64,000 bases of DNA from Notamacropus eugenii (Eukaryota; Chordata; Mammalia; Diprotodontia; Macropodidae), in the NCBI RefSeq assembly GCF_028372415.1, contig NC_092878.1, positions 137,242,250 through 137,306,249 on the forward strand. Reading direction: 5' to 3'. The notes under the pieces are model-generated. The model did no database searches, was not told the origin of the DNA, and saw only the letters and a list, made by a program, of their open reading frames with translations. The translations under genes and the position numbers were made by a program. Positions 51,558 to 64,000 of the stretch are shown one piece after another. Every line of letters begins with the position of its first letter. The stretch's first letter is position 1.

Positions 51558-51800
51558 AGTTTGGGAGGGAACATAGTGGATAGAGTGCTGGACCTGGATT
51601 TGGAAGACCTGAGATCAAATCTAGCCACAAAACTTACTAGCTGTGTGACCCTGGACAACTCATTTAACCTCTACCTGCCTCTGTTTCCTCATCCCTAAAC
51701 TGGGGGTGATAATAACACATATCTTACAGGGTTGTTGTAAGGAGAGAAAGAGATAATCCTTGTAAAAAATGCTTTCACTTTTATAGAAAGCAGTATATAA
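51558..51800 (+). mobile_element. tRNA/CORE SINE (counterpart of 1447-1700)
   Basis: GATAGAGTGCTGGACCTGGA and ACTAGCTGTGTGACCCTGGA. The flanking intron aligns with copy A. Confidence 0.6.
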
Positions 51801-52553
51801 ATATTATTATAAGAAAGCATGTATTTTCCTTGAAGTATTGATGGTTTGTGTTACAAGTAATTGATCCTTCTCAAACTCACAGGATAATGTTGTGGGGCTA
51901 CTGTTGAGTATAAGGTAAACCTAATCTAAGGCTTTAGTGAATATCTAAAAATTCTTGTCAGTGGGTGAGTGAAGGATTGTAAACTTCCAGCTACTATATC
52001 CAGCCAGCCCTGGACCATCCTTCACATTACATTTAGCCTTCCACCAGGAAACCAGGATTCATCTGATATAGACATTTTGTCAGTTGCCTTGCCACCAAGA
52101 ATCACCCCTCCTTCTCCATTTTTATGCTAACTTCTTCATGCTCAGGGAATGATAATCAAGTCATGTTATCATTAATCTGATGTCGTGGTCTTTTTGGGCA
52201 ACAAAGGATGAGCAGAGCAGCAACCGTTGCTACTGGAAATAGTGTGACAATCTACTTACTATCTCTTTAATTCAATGGATCAAGATGCACACTTAAAATT
52301 GTCAACACCTTTGAGGGCAAGAACTCTCTCACTTTTAGATTTGGATTTCAAGATCCTGGCACAGTGTCTACACATAGTAGGTGCTTATTAAGTCCTTGCT
52401 GATTAAATGAAATTAATTAAAAATACAAGCATAGTTTTTGTCTGAATCATATCTGGGTCCTAAGGACTCTCTTAAACCATTGCTCAGATTTGAACTGAGG
52501 TGGATTTGAGAGTCCTAGCTCTCAAATTCTCCTTTCTACCTACTGATTACTCA

Positions 52554-52802
<249 letters not shown>

Positions 52803-52929
52803 CTATGGTGATGAAAAGATGCAGGACCTTTGTAATTAATGATTGATTCAATAAAGCTAAGATTCTAGTAAGTCTGGAATCTTGGGAAACTTGAAATTGA
52901 GAGCATAACTTGTTCATAAATTTTCCAAT

Positions 52930-53080
52930 AATAAAAATAGCCATCATAAATAATAATATAAATATGTAATTATATATTTATATATAAACATAATAAATAG
53001 AAATAAATTATAATATAAGTAATAATACAAATACAAATTATAATAAATACTAAATAAAAATTATGACAAAATAATGGTAA
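52930..53080. repeat. AT-rich low-complexity tract
   Basis: ATAA/TATA runs in intron 5 of copy B. Confidence 0.8.
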
Positions 53081-53094
53081 TTCATAATGATATT

Positions 53095-53340
53095 AGTATC
53101 TAAACAACAATTTAAGATTTGCAAATCATGTTACAAATACCATTTCATATCTGATCTTCACCACAAGGCGTGAAGGTTGGTATTATTATTATCCCCATTT
53201 TCAGCTGAGGAAACTGAGGCAGACAGAACTTGGATGACTTTTCCAGGGTGACAAGGCTAGCAAACTAACTGAGGCAGAATTTGAACTCAGGTCTTCCTGA
53301 TTCCAAACCCAGCATTTCAACAACTCTGCTACCTAGCTGA
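53095..53340 (-). mobile_element. MIR/CORE SINE
   Basis: Antisense MIR (CTGAGGAAACTGAGGCAGAC, TGAACTCAGGTCTTCCTGAT). Intron 5 of copy B. Confidence 0.6.
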
Positions 53341-54120
53341 GGGTAATAAGTACTTTGAAATGATTAGAAAATAGCAGTTCAGAGAACAGAGAGCACTGTT
53401 GTATCTGCTACCTCAGAAATTTTCATGGACAGAAATGCATACAGGTATTTTTCAAGAGAGAATTTGTAACCGCTTTGGATTTTTTATGAGGTCTTCTCTG
53501 ATTCCCCAGAATCAAAATGCATATGTTTGGAATTCACTTTGTTTCTACTTCAACATGCATCTTATTGGCCCTAATAAAAGGTGAGCTTCTTCAGGGTGGT
53601 GATCATTTCTTCTCTTGTCATTCTACGCCCAGGTCTAGTTCAGTGCATGGCACAGAACAGGCCTTTTGTAGTTATGGTTCAGTCATTTCTCTAGATATTC
53701 ATTGATTAATCAATTGATCGATTCTTAATTGTCACAAAACTTCAATGGATCCAGGAGCTTAATAATGTGGGGACTGTCATGGTGCAAATCAGAAACCATC
53801 CATAATTAGTCATTCAGTAAGATTCTTGTCCATATCATTCTCATAGAGTCTGTAGAGAAAAAAATCTATGCAATGTCCTGGTGGACTCTCCTAGATCTGT
53901 TAGCATGCATTGGGGACTGGCACATCATTCCACCTGTCTTTTATCCACCCCCCCCATTCTCACATCAAAACTTGCTCGCCTTCTTTGCCAGTCATAAATT
54001 TTTGAGTGACATCTTTGTACACCACTTAATGAATGCCCTTCAATAAATTCAAGAAATTTTAAATGCAATAAATTTTGATTAAGCAGCTACTATATGAAAG
54101 ACACTGAAAGATAGTTTGGA

Positions 54121-54267
54121 CAGGGATGGGGAACCTGTGACCTTGAGGTCACATGTGGCCCTCCAGATTCTCAAGTGCAGCTTTTGTTCTGTGGAGTTTG
54201 GATTCAGTCAAAGGGCCACACTTGAGGACCTGGAGGGCCACATGTGGCCTCAAGTTCCCCATCCCTG
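54121..54267. mobile_element. hAT-type MITE
   Basis: Terminal inverted repeats CAGGGATGGGGAAC (54121-54134) and GTTCCCCATCCCTG (54254-54267). Most of the 147 bp is an imperfect palindrome (CACATGTGGCC on both arms), typical of CAGGGRTGGGGAAC hAT elements. Intron 5 of copy B. Confidence 0.7.
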
Positions 54268-55087
54268 GCTTTAGGACAATGGGAACAATTTTTTTTTATC
54301 ATTTTGAGTAATGAATAAGCTATTTTTTGAGCCATGCTAAGATGATTTTAAATCTGATATTAGCAGTAAACAGCCATTAATTCTGAACCAGCTATAAAGA
54401 TGGTTCAGAAATAAATAACTGGTACACATATAAGATCACAAGTTTTTAGAATAGCTCCAGGAAGACCCAATAATGGGATTTTTTAAAGGCTTGAACTACA
54501 TTATACTGTATAGAATACGCTGTAAGGAGATTTGAAACCAAAGCGTATCTAAGGAATCATTTCCTGCTGCCATTGTCCTGGGCTAATTTGAAAACTGTCA
54601 GATGACACAACTTGAGACACACACAAAATGCAATTTGTTTTGCCTTTAAAATATCAGTATACATTTTACTTAATGAAAACTATATGCGTTGTATTCTAAG
54701 AAAGGACACAATCCAACCTACTGGGACCCAAGCAAATGAGATTGTGTTGTTGTTTTTAATTTATTTTCTATACCATATTTCTAGCTTGCAGCAGAGAACT
54801 CTTGTAGATATTACCCCATTCAAATGTGACCTCCTGGAACACAGTGATTAGCTTTCCTATTTATTTCCTTTATGATTTGCACTCTCTAAGTGCTTGACAA
54901 ATATCTTTTAATTCATTCATTCAATGAGAGCATTTCTTTCGTGACAAATGAGGACTCTGAAATCACTAATGAAACATATTAGAATTATATGTATGTATAT
55001 ATATATATGTCTACATGATGCCAAAATCATGTGGATAAAAAAAAAAAGAATTTCAGATTATCTGAATGCTTTTGTTTTCAGCTATTA

Positions 55088-55790
<703 letters not shown>

Positions 55791-55867
55791 CTAGAAATAA
55801 CCTTTTAAAATAGCCAAACTAATAAATGTTTTTGAGCGCCTACCATGTATTCATCCTAGGTGCTTGG

Positions 55868-55870
<3 letters not shown>

Positions 55871-55905
<35 letters not shown>
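55871..55905. repeat. (GT)n microsatellite
   Basis: About 16 GT units in intron 3 of copy B, close to exon 4. Confidence 0.95.
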
Positions 55906-55994
55906 GATATAAAACAGTACAAAATCTGAGTTTAGTCTGTGAAGAACCATCCTGGGGAGACCCCAAACTGTCAGTGAGTGTAAGGGTAGCCCTA

Positions 55995-56545
55995 GCAATG
56001 TCCGTCATTTGAGAAATAGTTAAGCAAGCTATACTATATGATTATAATGGAATATTATTGTGCTGTAAGAAATGACAAGCAGGATGCTTTCAGAAAAACC
56101 TGGGAAGACTAACATGAACGGATGCAAAGTGAAGTGAATAGAACCTGGAAAATGCTGTATACCATAACAGCAATATTGCTTGATGAAGAACTGGGAATGA
56201 CCTAGGTATTCTCAGCAATATAATGATCCAAGACAATTCCAAAGGACTCGCGATGAAGCACACTATCTACCTCCAAAGAACTGATATTGTTTGAATACAG
56301 ACTGAAGCATGGTATTTTTCAATGTTCTTTCTTTCATTCTTTTTTCTTTTATTAGAATCTTCTTGTACAAAATGACTAATATGGAAATGTTTATATGACT
56401 GCATATGTATAAACTGTATCTGATTGCTTGCATTCTCAGGGAGGGAAAAGGGGAGAAAGAAAGGGAGGATAGTATTTGGAACTCAAAACTATAAAAAAAA
56501 ATCTAGTGTTAAAAATTGTTTTAACATGTAATGGGGGGGATTATA
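55995..56545 (+). mobile_element. L1 3' end, intron 3 of copy B
   Basis: Sense L1 ORF2 end and 3' UTR (AACATGAACGGATGCAAAGT, GGAACTCAAAACTATAAAAA) finishing at about 56545. Absent from copy A. Confidence 0.65.
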
Positions 56546-56744
56546 TATTAGCCCTGAGGGGGCAGTACACTATTATAGGGAGCTTATACAACTTTCACTG
56601 TTAAGAGTATGACTTGCCAAGGGTTGCCCAGCAGAGGCAGATTTTGAACATAGGTCAGCTGCTGAAACTGGCACCATACTATGTCTGACAGACATAGACA
56701 TACTATGTCTAATATACCACTATGTGGTAGCAAAGAGCTAGCCC

Positions 56745-56880
56745 CAAAATGGGTGTCTACTTATTGAAGGAATCCTTAAACAACTATGGCATATGAATGT
56801 AATGGAATATGTTAATGCCTTATGAAATGAATATGGGAAATCCAAAGAAATAGGAAAATGTTGATGTAAAGGAGGAAATT
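56745..56880 (+). mobile_element. Old L1 fragment shared by both introns 3 (copy B)
   Basis: Counterpart of 9300-9400 (GTAATGGAATATGTTAATGC), flanked on both sides by intron sequence that also matches copy A. Confidence 0.5.
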
Positions 56881-57917
56881 TTTTTCCTCCTCTCCCTCCT
56901 CCAGCCTCAGCTGATATAGTAACAGAAGGCCTAGATTGTGATCAGGTGCTAAGGATATGTTATCTGGTTATTGAGATGAGTCTATTTCCTCCTATCCCTT
57001 TATCGAGTTTGAATACTTCTTTTATTGAGTCAAAAAAAGGAGCAAAGTAACTGAATGAGTAAACAAATTAGTTATACCTCTGGGTACTTTGAATATCTAA
57101 GCTCTGAATTGCAGACTTGGAAAACTGAACTGGACAGATACTTTTGAAGGAGATTGGGGATTAGGGAGAGGAAAAAGGAAGAATTTCACTTTGTTCACTT
57201 TCCACCCTTTACCCTCAAATTCACATTTGCCATATAAGTTTGAGGGGGAACTATTTAACCTTTAGGAGATATTAAATCCACCAAGGAGCAGAGAAACACA
57301 TTCCAGACAGATATGGATATGGTGTTATTTTCCCAAGGAGAGAATATTTTCAATGACTGTGACTCCTGGCAGCAGAAAAGAAAATAGGACCAAGAAGGGC
57401 ATCCTCCCCTGAGAATACAACTGAACAATCTGCCCAGTAAAGATGATGAACCTAAGGAGAATTGCAGTAGGATGCTATGAAGAAAGAAAGGACTTCTCTG
57501 CCCTATGGTACCAGAAGAAAATCTAGACTTGCTTTTGCCACATGTCTATCTTACATGTGTAACATACTACCATTATACTTTAGGTATGAACCTACTTTTT
57601 CCATGAATACTGTGTCTATTTGTGAGAGAGTGTGCCACAGGTTTATGGGGCAGAAGGGTGATGTTTTGAAATCACTTTTCTTACCATTTTATTTGTGCCA
57701 TTGGATCTGATGGTTGATTGTTAGCAGGGGGAAACACAGTTGGGGGCTCAAAAGCCATAGTATTCAGAGTGTGGACTCAAAGGGTCTAGAATCTAAATTG
57801 TCAGCTAACCTTTGGGGAATACTCCAGATATGGTTGCTTCATTTGTATGAACTGATACAAAGTGAGGAGAAAAAGTCTAGACCACAGAAATATACATTGA
57901 AGTAGGTGAAAATTTTT

Positions 57918-58440
57918 GTTTGTCCTTCGTTTTTAGAGAGGACCAGTGACATCCTGGGGTGATGTCTTGACTTGCACTAGAATTGGACTTAAGTGAGGCA
58001 GAGTTGCACACAAAACTACCAGCCTCACTCTCTGTTTCAGTCATTGAAGTTCACTGGCAAGAGAGAAGTCAGGATGATTGGCTATGGCCCAGGGTGCTGC
58101 GGATAACCTGGGAGCCATTTATGTCTGACCAAGCTCTACGTGCTCCACAGTGCCTGCTTCAGTCGCCTTCGTGGACAGTGGAGCAAATTGTGTCCATCCA
58201 CCAATTCCATCAGTGGAAGTCTTCTCATGCTTGTGGTAACCTCTCCTCTAACTCACTGACAGGTGTAAGGCCTGTTGGTTACCCTTGACCTGGTTTAGCC
58301 TGTCTGCCAAGGCAGTTTACTGGCATGTGGCTGCTGCAGGTGTTATAGCTTCTTGGAGCCACAGGAGAGAGAGGCAGGTGAAAGGTAGACACCAAAGATG
58401 AATGAGCAGCCCTTATACCAGGGGTGCTAGTCCTCCCTGA
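57918..58440 (-). mobile_element. RTE-tailed nonautonomous retroposon
   Basis: About 520 bp whose minus-strand 3' end (AACGAAGGACAAAC) matches the RTE tail. The body matches 38235-38765. It lies in intron 3 of copy B between blocks that are adjacent in copy A, so it inserted after duplication. The minus-strand open frame here is not a gene. Confidence 0.6.
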
Positions 58441-58898
58441 ACACCCTCCGATTCCCCAAAGGAAAACACCTGTAATAGAAGTCAGTCTCTCAATATCTAT
58501 AAAAAACAATATTGGTCCTGGAAGACACAAAATAAAACATACCTCTTCATTTTGCTACAGACTAAGGGGCAGACTGCTACATTCATTGTTAGATGTAGTC
58601 ACCTGATAAGTCACATTCGTTTAACTTTTTCTGTTGAGGTTAGAGATTGAGGTATATTTATAAATGACTATGATATAGAAAGAAAAGGCATCAATAAAAT
58701 GAAACTTTATGAAGAAGATCGCTATTTCAAGAATTCAGCTTGTGTTCTGCTTAGTATTCACAAATCTCAAGGGATTCTTAAACTTTTGTATGTCCTAGAC
58801 AACGCAGCTGCCATCTGGTGATGCTCATGGATTCCTGGAATAAAGTTTTTTTGATTCATGATAGAAATTTTTATCATATGTAAAATTATATAGAATTA

Positions 58899-59117
<219 letters not shown>

Positions 59118-60320
59118 CTACATGGGAAGAGAAAGACCACTGCTCTCAAAGGGTAACCAAGCATCTTGGAAATAATTTGCTGTTGTTGTTAGAAAACTAC
59201 CCTCATTCTATTAGTATTGTGTATAGGGGTGGGGGAGGGGGTGGGGCAAATTAACTGATACAGAAGAAAGTTTAGTCAGCTGGAGAGGATTGAAGTTCCA
59301 AGGAGGATTTTGACCACCAACAAAGAGAATGAGTAACAAACTCCCCAGGAGATTAAGGACAGTCACCACTGGAAGAATAAGAAATAAGGAAACGTTGTAC
59401 CAACCAAGATGCTGCAATTTGAGTTCCAATCAATCACTCCAATTTCTGAACCAATTCCCCCATTCGCAGACCCCCAGCTCCAGTGGACACTGGAGAATGT
59501 GGTACAGAAAAGGAACTGCTAATGGCTGTATTGACAGGAGAAACTGACAAAAGCAGATTTCAAATGTTTTTCCATCTGGCTTTATGTTCAAATTCACTTA
59601 AGAAAAACAGAAACAAAAACAAAAACAAACCCAAAAAACTCAGAAATCTTCTGTAGAAATAACAAATACAAATATTAGTTTATACAAAAAAATACTACAT
59701 CCAAGCTGGGGTAGATACATTTATTTTTTGGTAGCATACATTAAGTGGCCCTAATTACATAGTAACTCTAAGGTGACTAACATGAAACCACAGTACTGTG
59801 GCTTTACCACGGCTGCATGGGAACTTGCTGTCTCTGGCTGGGTCCCTTTTTCAAACAATTGAATAAGAACTCAGAGCTATACCAATCAAAGCCTTATAGG
59901 AGGTCCCGCTCCATATTTATTTCCCCAAAGGGTTCTTCAGCTGACAGCAACAGGACCCGTTAGGTATAAAAGTAGTCAAAACCCAATTCATAAAAGTTAT
60001 CACCTTTTTTCCTCTTTCTAGAAAGAAGCAAGAAGTTAAGTATCCCCTTGAATTAGTGCCAGACGTGCTGGTTGGGAGAATGAGCAAGGTGATTTAAGAG
60101 TACTATCCGAGGGACCTGTGGTGTGCACAGATGTGTTGGGCACAGACAGTCATTAAACAATCATGGTTGGTTTCTAATTACTGGTGGTAAGATGGTTTCT
60201 GATTTGTAAATCTCTTCAAGTAAATTACAGATAAATGAAAAAGGCCAGTAAGCATACATTAAGAGTAATAAACCGCACTTTAAAAATTAACCGAGTGAGG
60301 ACTTGGCCTTTCCACTGTGT

Positions 60321-60905
<585 letters not shown>

Positions 60906-60982
60906 TTAGGCGGTTCGCGAGTCCCTCCGCGAGAGGCAAGCTGTGGCCTTCTAGAACTCAGGCGGTTTTAACCCAAGAAACC

Positions 60983-61018
60983 GGCGGGAATGCCCGCCGA
61001 TGGCCCGTGGGGGCGGTC
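60983..61018. promoter_or_regulatory. CpG-rich leader with GC-box and E2F-like sites
   Basis: GGCGGGAA (E2F-like) at 60983-60990 and GGGGGCGG (Sp1-like) near 61009-61016, just upstream of the RHOA retrocopy start. Retained CpGs in an otherwise CpG-poor window suggest limited methylation decay. Promoter activity is only a possibility. Confidence 0.3.
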
Positions 61019-61183
61019 CATCTCTCTCGCTCTGGAACGCGGTACAGTTTATATTTTAAGAGGATTCTCTGGTTCCAAATGGATCAGGGCTTCGATGGTG
61101 CTCAGGGTTTTGCCTACCGTTTAGCAAGTACATGGATTATGAAATTCAATTAGATGGATAAACTAACCCATAAGAGCTCTTTC

Positions 61184-61324
61184 ATCAGGACACACATACA
61201 GGCTCATCTGTACGTATGTACATACATACAGACATACACATATAATATGTGTATATATACGTATATGTGTGTATACACACACACACATATATGATATATA
61301 TATACACACACACACATATATATT
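61184..61324. repeat. TA/CA-rich simple repeat
   Basis: CATACA, ATATAC and CACACA units lying between the RHOA retrocopy leader and the second RHOA fragment. Confidence 0.85.
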
Positions 61325-61325
61325 G

Positions 61326-61412
61326 GTTAGAAAACTGCCTTTATTCTGTTAGTATGGGAGGGAATCTCTGAAACAAAAAAAGTTTAGTCAGCTGGAGAGA
61401 AGTAAGAATGTA
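61326..61412 (-). pseudogene. RHOA: Second RHOA 3' UTR fragment
   Basis: About 87 bp matching the last part of the RHOA 3' UTR (AGCTGACTAAACTTTTTTTG, then AATAAAGGCAGTTTTCTAAC on the minus strand). It also matches 59188-59290 at the end of the main retrocopy. It looks like a separate, strongly 5'-truncated insertion about 280 bp upstream of the main copy, beside a TA/CA microsatellite. Confidence 0.65.
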
Positions 61413-61663
61413 TAATATATAATAATAATGTACATTTGGCACAGAAAATGCATCCGTTAATTACAGAATTAAACAGAAGGGGAGCAGGTTGAATTGCAGC
61501 CTACCTCAAACTTTTATCAACCAGAAAAGTCAATTTAAAAAAAAAGAATGGAGAGCCAGACCTATAGAAAGGAAGATTTGAGTTTCCATTGCACCTCAAA
61601 ATACTTACTAGCTGGTGTGACTCTGGGCAAATCACTTAACTTAGAAATTCCCTTTTCCACAAA

Positions 61664-61740
<77 letters not shown>

Positions 61741-61905
61741 GTCTCTGTCTCTCCCTTTCTCTGTCTCTCCCTCTCTATCTGTCTCTCTTTCTGTCTGTCT
61801 CTTTCTTTCTCTCTCCCACCCCCCTCTGTCTCTATCTCTCTCCCTCTCTCTGTCTCTTCTTTTCTGTCTCTGTCTCTGTGTCTCTGTCTCTTCCTCTCTC
61901 TCACT
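61664..61905. repeat. (CT)n-rich tract
   Basis: About 35 pure CT units, then degenerate CTCT/CTGT sequence. It creates long spurious open frames on both strands. Confidence 0.95.
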
Positions 61906-62034
61906 TAGCAATCTCATCAACTGCTAGGATGTTTTTGCAGATCATTCCCAGATTGACTTATTCAGTCCCTTTTTTCATCCTGAGCTCTAGTCCTGCATCA
62001 CAAACTGCCTTTTCCAAATTTCTTTTTTAAGATA

Positions 62035-62200
62035 CATTTTCATTTATTTTGTTAAATATTTCCCAATTAAATGCAAAATTTTTTGACATTCATCTTTAAA
62101 ATCTGAGCTCCAAATGATTACCTTCCCTCCCACACCTTGCCAATTCTTTGAGAAGACAAAATAACCTATCAATTACAGATGTGAAGCTATGCAAAACATG
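62035..62200 (-). mobile_element. L1 3' end, intron 2 of copy B
   Basis: Antisense L1 3' UTR (TTTGACATTCATCTTTAAAA, ATCTGAGCTCCAAAT). It is not at the same relative position as 15105-15530. Confidence 0.55.
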
Positions 62201-62853
62201 AGACATCTACTTCCAGGTGACCCTCATATTCTCTTCCTAATGGACTTCTAGAGATTTGTCCCACAGTCCTCAGGGGTTCCATACTTTCCATAATTGTAAT
62301 TGCATTTACCCCAGCTTTGGGGTTTCCATATAGCTGAGCAAACAATTGTAGAAAGAATCATTGAGAAGCAGATGGAAGAGTAAACAATATTGGAAGCCAT
62401 AGCTGAATCTAGATCTGGTGTCATGCAAGACAGAACAAAACTCAGAATTACTGACCCACACTTGGGCTCTGGTTAAAATTCTTTGACTGTAGATTCCACA
62501 CTATGGCTCATCCTTCTACCCTGCAGAGGTTAGGTGTACCGGTGGCACAGTTCCAAGTATGCTTTTACCTTACAACACGAGTTCATTAGCAATTTTGGGA
62601 TTCACAGGCCCAATGACATGTTTGCAATGGCATTACATCCAGGTATTACATCACTTAAGACTTGGATCCCAATCCTTCTCCTTTTCCCTACCCCTGGATC
62701 CAGGCTAAGTGACCCTAAGCAGGTCACTTAATGTCTTAGTACCCACAGGCAACTCTGAGAACCTGAGGTGCAGAGCAGGTGCCAATCTGCATTGTTGGAG
62801 GGAATTTCCTTTTGAGGAATTGCCTACACCAAAGACATCCCAGGCCTTCTCTA

Positions 62854-63117
<264 letters not shown>

Positions 63118-63416
63118 TTAAAATTGCAAAACTACTATGCTTGGAGAATTTCCTTCCTCTTGGAAGGCTAGCAGCATTGGCAGGAGAGTCATTATGAGAA
63201 AGGAAAAATAAACTTGCAGCTGTCAGAGAACCTGTCAGTCCCAAAACAGAGGAAAGGAAAAGACTCCAAATCTGAAACCTCTTTGCGAACCTGAACCTGG
63301 GGACTGACTCCTAGGGAGAGCTGACTTCCCTTCCCATGGCCAGCATTTCCTGCTTTGTGTCTAGTTCCTGATACAGATTCAGCTGTGTTAAGGGGAATCT
63401 TTTGAAGTGCAGTCTG

Positions 63417-63462
<46 letters not shown>

Positions 63463-63463
63463 C
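63417..63463. repeat. (CTAT)n tetranucleotide repeat
   Basis: About 12 units in intron 1 of copy B; not present at the aligned place in copy A. Confidence 0.95.
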
Positions 63464-64000
63464 ACCCATCATCTCTTTCTATATTATATATATGAATAAA
63501 TATAATATATATATCATATTAGTGTGAATTCATACAATCGGCTTTCTTGTCTTTTAGATAATTGACTTTTAATCATAGAGTAACGATACATTTTTTTGGA
63601 CCCTGGAACCTTTTGTTGTACAGAGTAGCCTTGGTCGGGGTGGGGGAGATGGTGCTCCTGGGTGCAGTATTGAGGATCTGAGAGCAGGAGTATTATGATA
63701 AAAGTTACTAGGGTCTGGACAAGAGGGGATTTAGAATATAGAAACTCTGGAGAGAAGACACCATGGACCTTGTCTACCTTAGAATTTTTCTCATGGAGGA
63801 TGCCTAACCTTTGAGTTAGGCAGGTTCTCAGGGAAAATGATGAGGAACACTCTGTATTGAACCAAGCATCCAGTTCCCTGGAACTAGTTTATGGTAGAGT
63901 AGATGGTGTCATTGACTTACAGAACTAATTCTTCTTCCTTGTCCTTGGGGTGCTGGGGTGACTGGTGCTGGTGGAGGCTTGAATTCCTGGTCTTTATCCT

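Noticed and set aside
58279-58530. 83-codon minus-strand frame
   Set aside because: Falls in the RTE-tailed repeat and its edge; no conserved domain.
61548-62030. 160-codon open frame and two minus-strand frames
   Set aside because: Driven by the (CT)n tract; only Ser-Leu or Arg-Glu repeats with no domain.

Overview
This is vertebrate nuclear DNA, almost certainly from a marsupial. The host genes are split into vertebrate-style exons with GT-AG introns. The interspersed repeats are the L1, HAL1, RTE-tailed SINE and tRNA/CORE SINE types that crowd marsupial genomes. Family names were assigned from memory of their sequences, without a search.

The backbone is a tandem pair of zinc-dependent medium-chain alcohol dehydrogenase genes, both on the minus strand. 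They are most like vertebrate class IV (ADH7). Copy A (left) runs from exon 1 at 27200 down to exon 6 at 2458; its exons 7-9 lie beyond the left edge. Copy B (right) runs from exon 2 at 62991 down to the stop codon in exon 9 at 41124; its exon 1 lies beyond the right edge. Exon lengths match the ADH family exactly, except exon 6 of copy B, which is 13 bp short. That shortfall puts a TGA at the exon 6/7 junction, so copy B looks like a recent pseudogene. Copy A has no visible lesion in the part shown. The copies also align in intron DNA, so the duplicated unit included introns, and later insertions can be told from earlier ones.

Later insertions include four retrocopies of host mRNAs. They are a MIB1 fragment in intron 5 of A, an ESS2 (DGCR14) pseudogene in intron 1 of A, a nearly full-length RHOA retrocopy with an open 193-codon frame in intron 2 of B, and a short second RHOA 3' UTR fragment beside it. 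Other inserts are an L1 fused to the ESS2 copy, antisense L1 pieces (one ending about 10 nt from a splice donor), an RTE-tailed repeat in intron 3 of B, and a hAT-type MITE. The 14 kb between the genes holds a HAL1 element with a 14-bp target-site duplication, itself carrying a nested L1 with a 13-bp duplication. It also holds CR1/L2-clade fragments and what look like solo retroviral LTR fossils.

I saw no RNA genes, CRISPR arrays or prokaryotic features. The main points for follow-up are the near-intact copy B with its single deletion, the open RHOA retrocopy with P-loop changes, active-site changes in copy A, and the L1/ESS2 junction.
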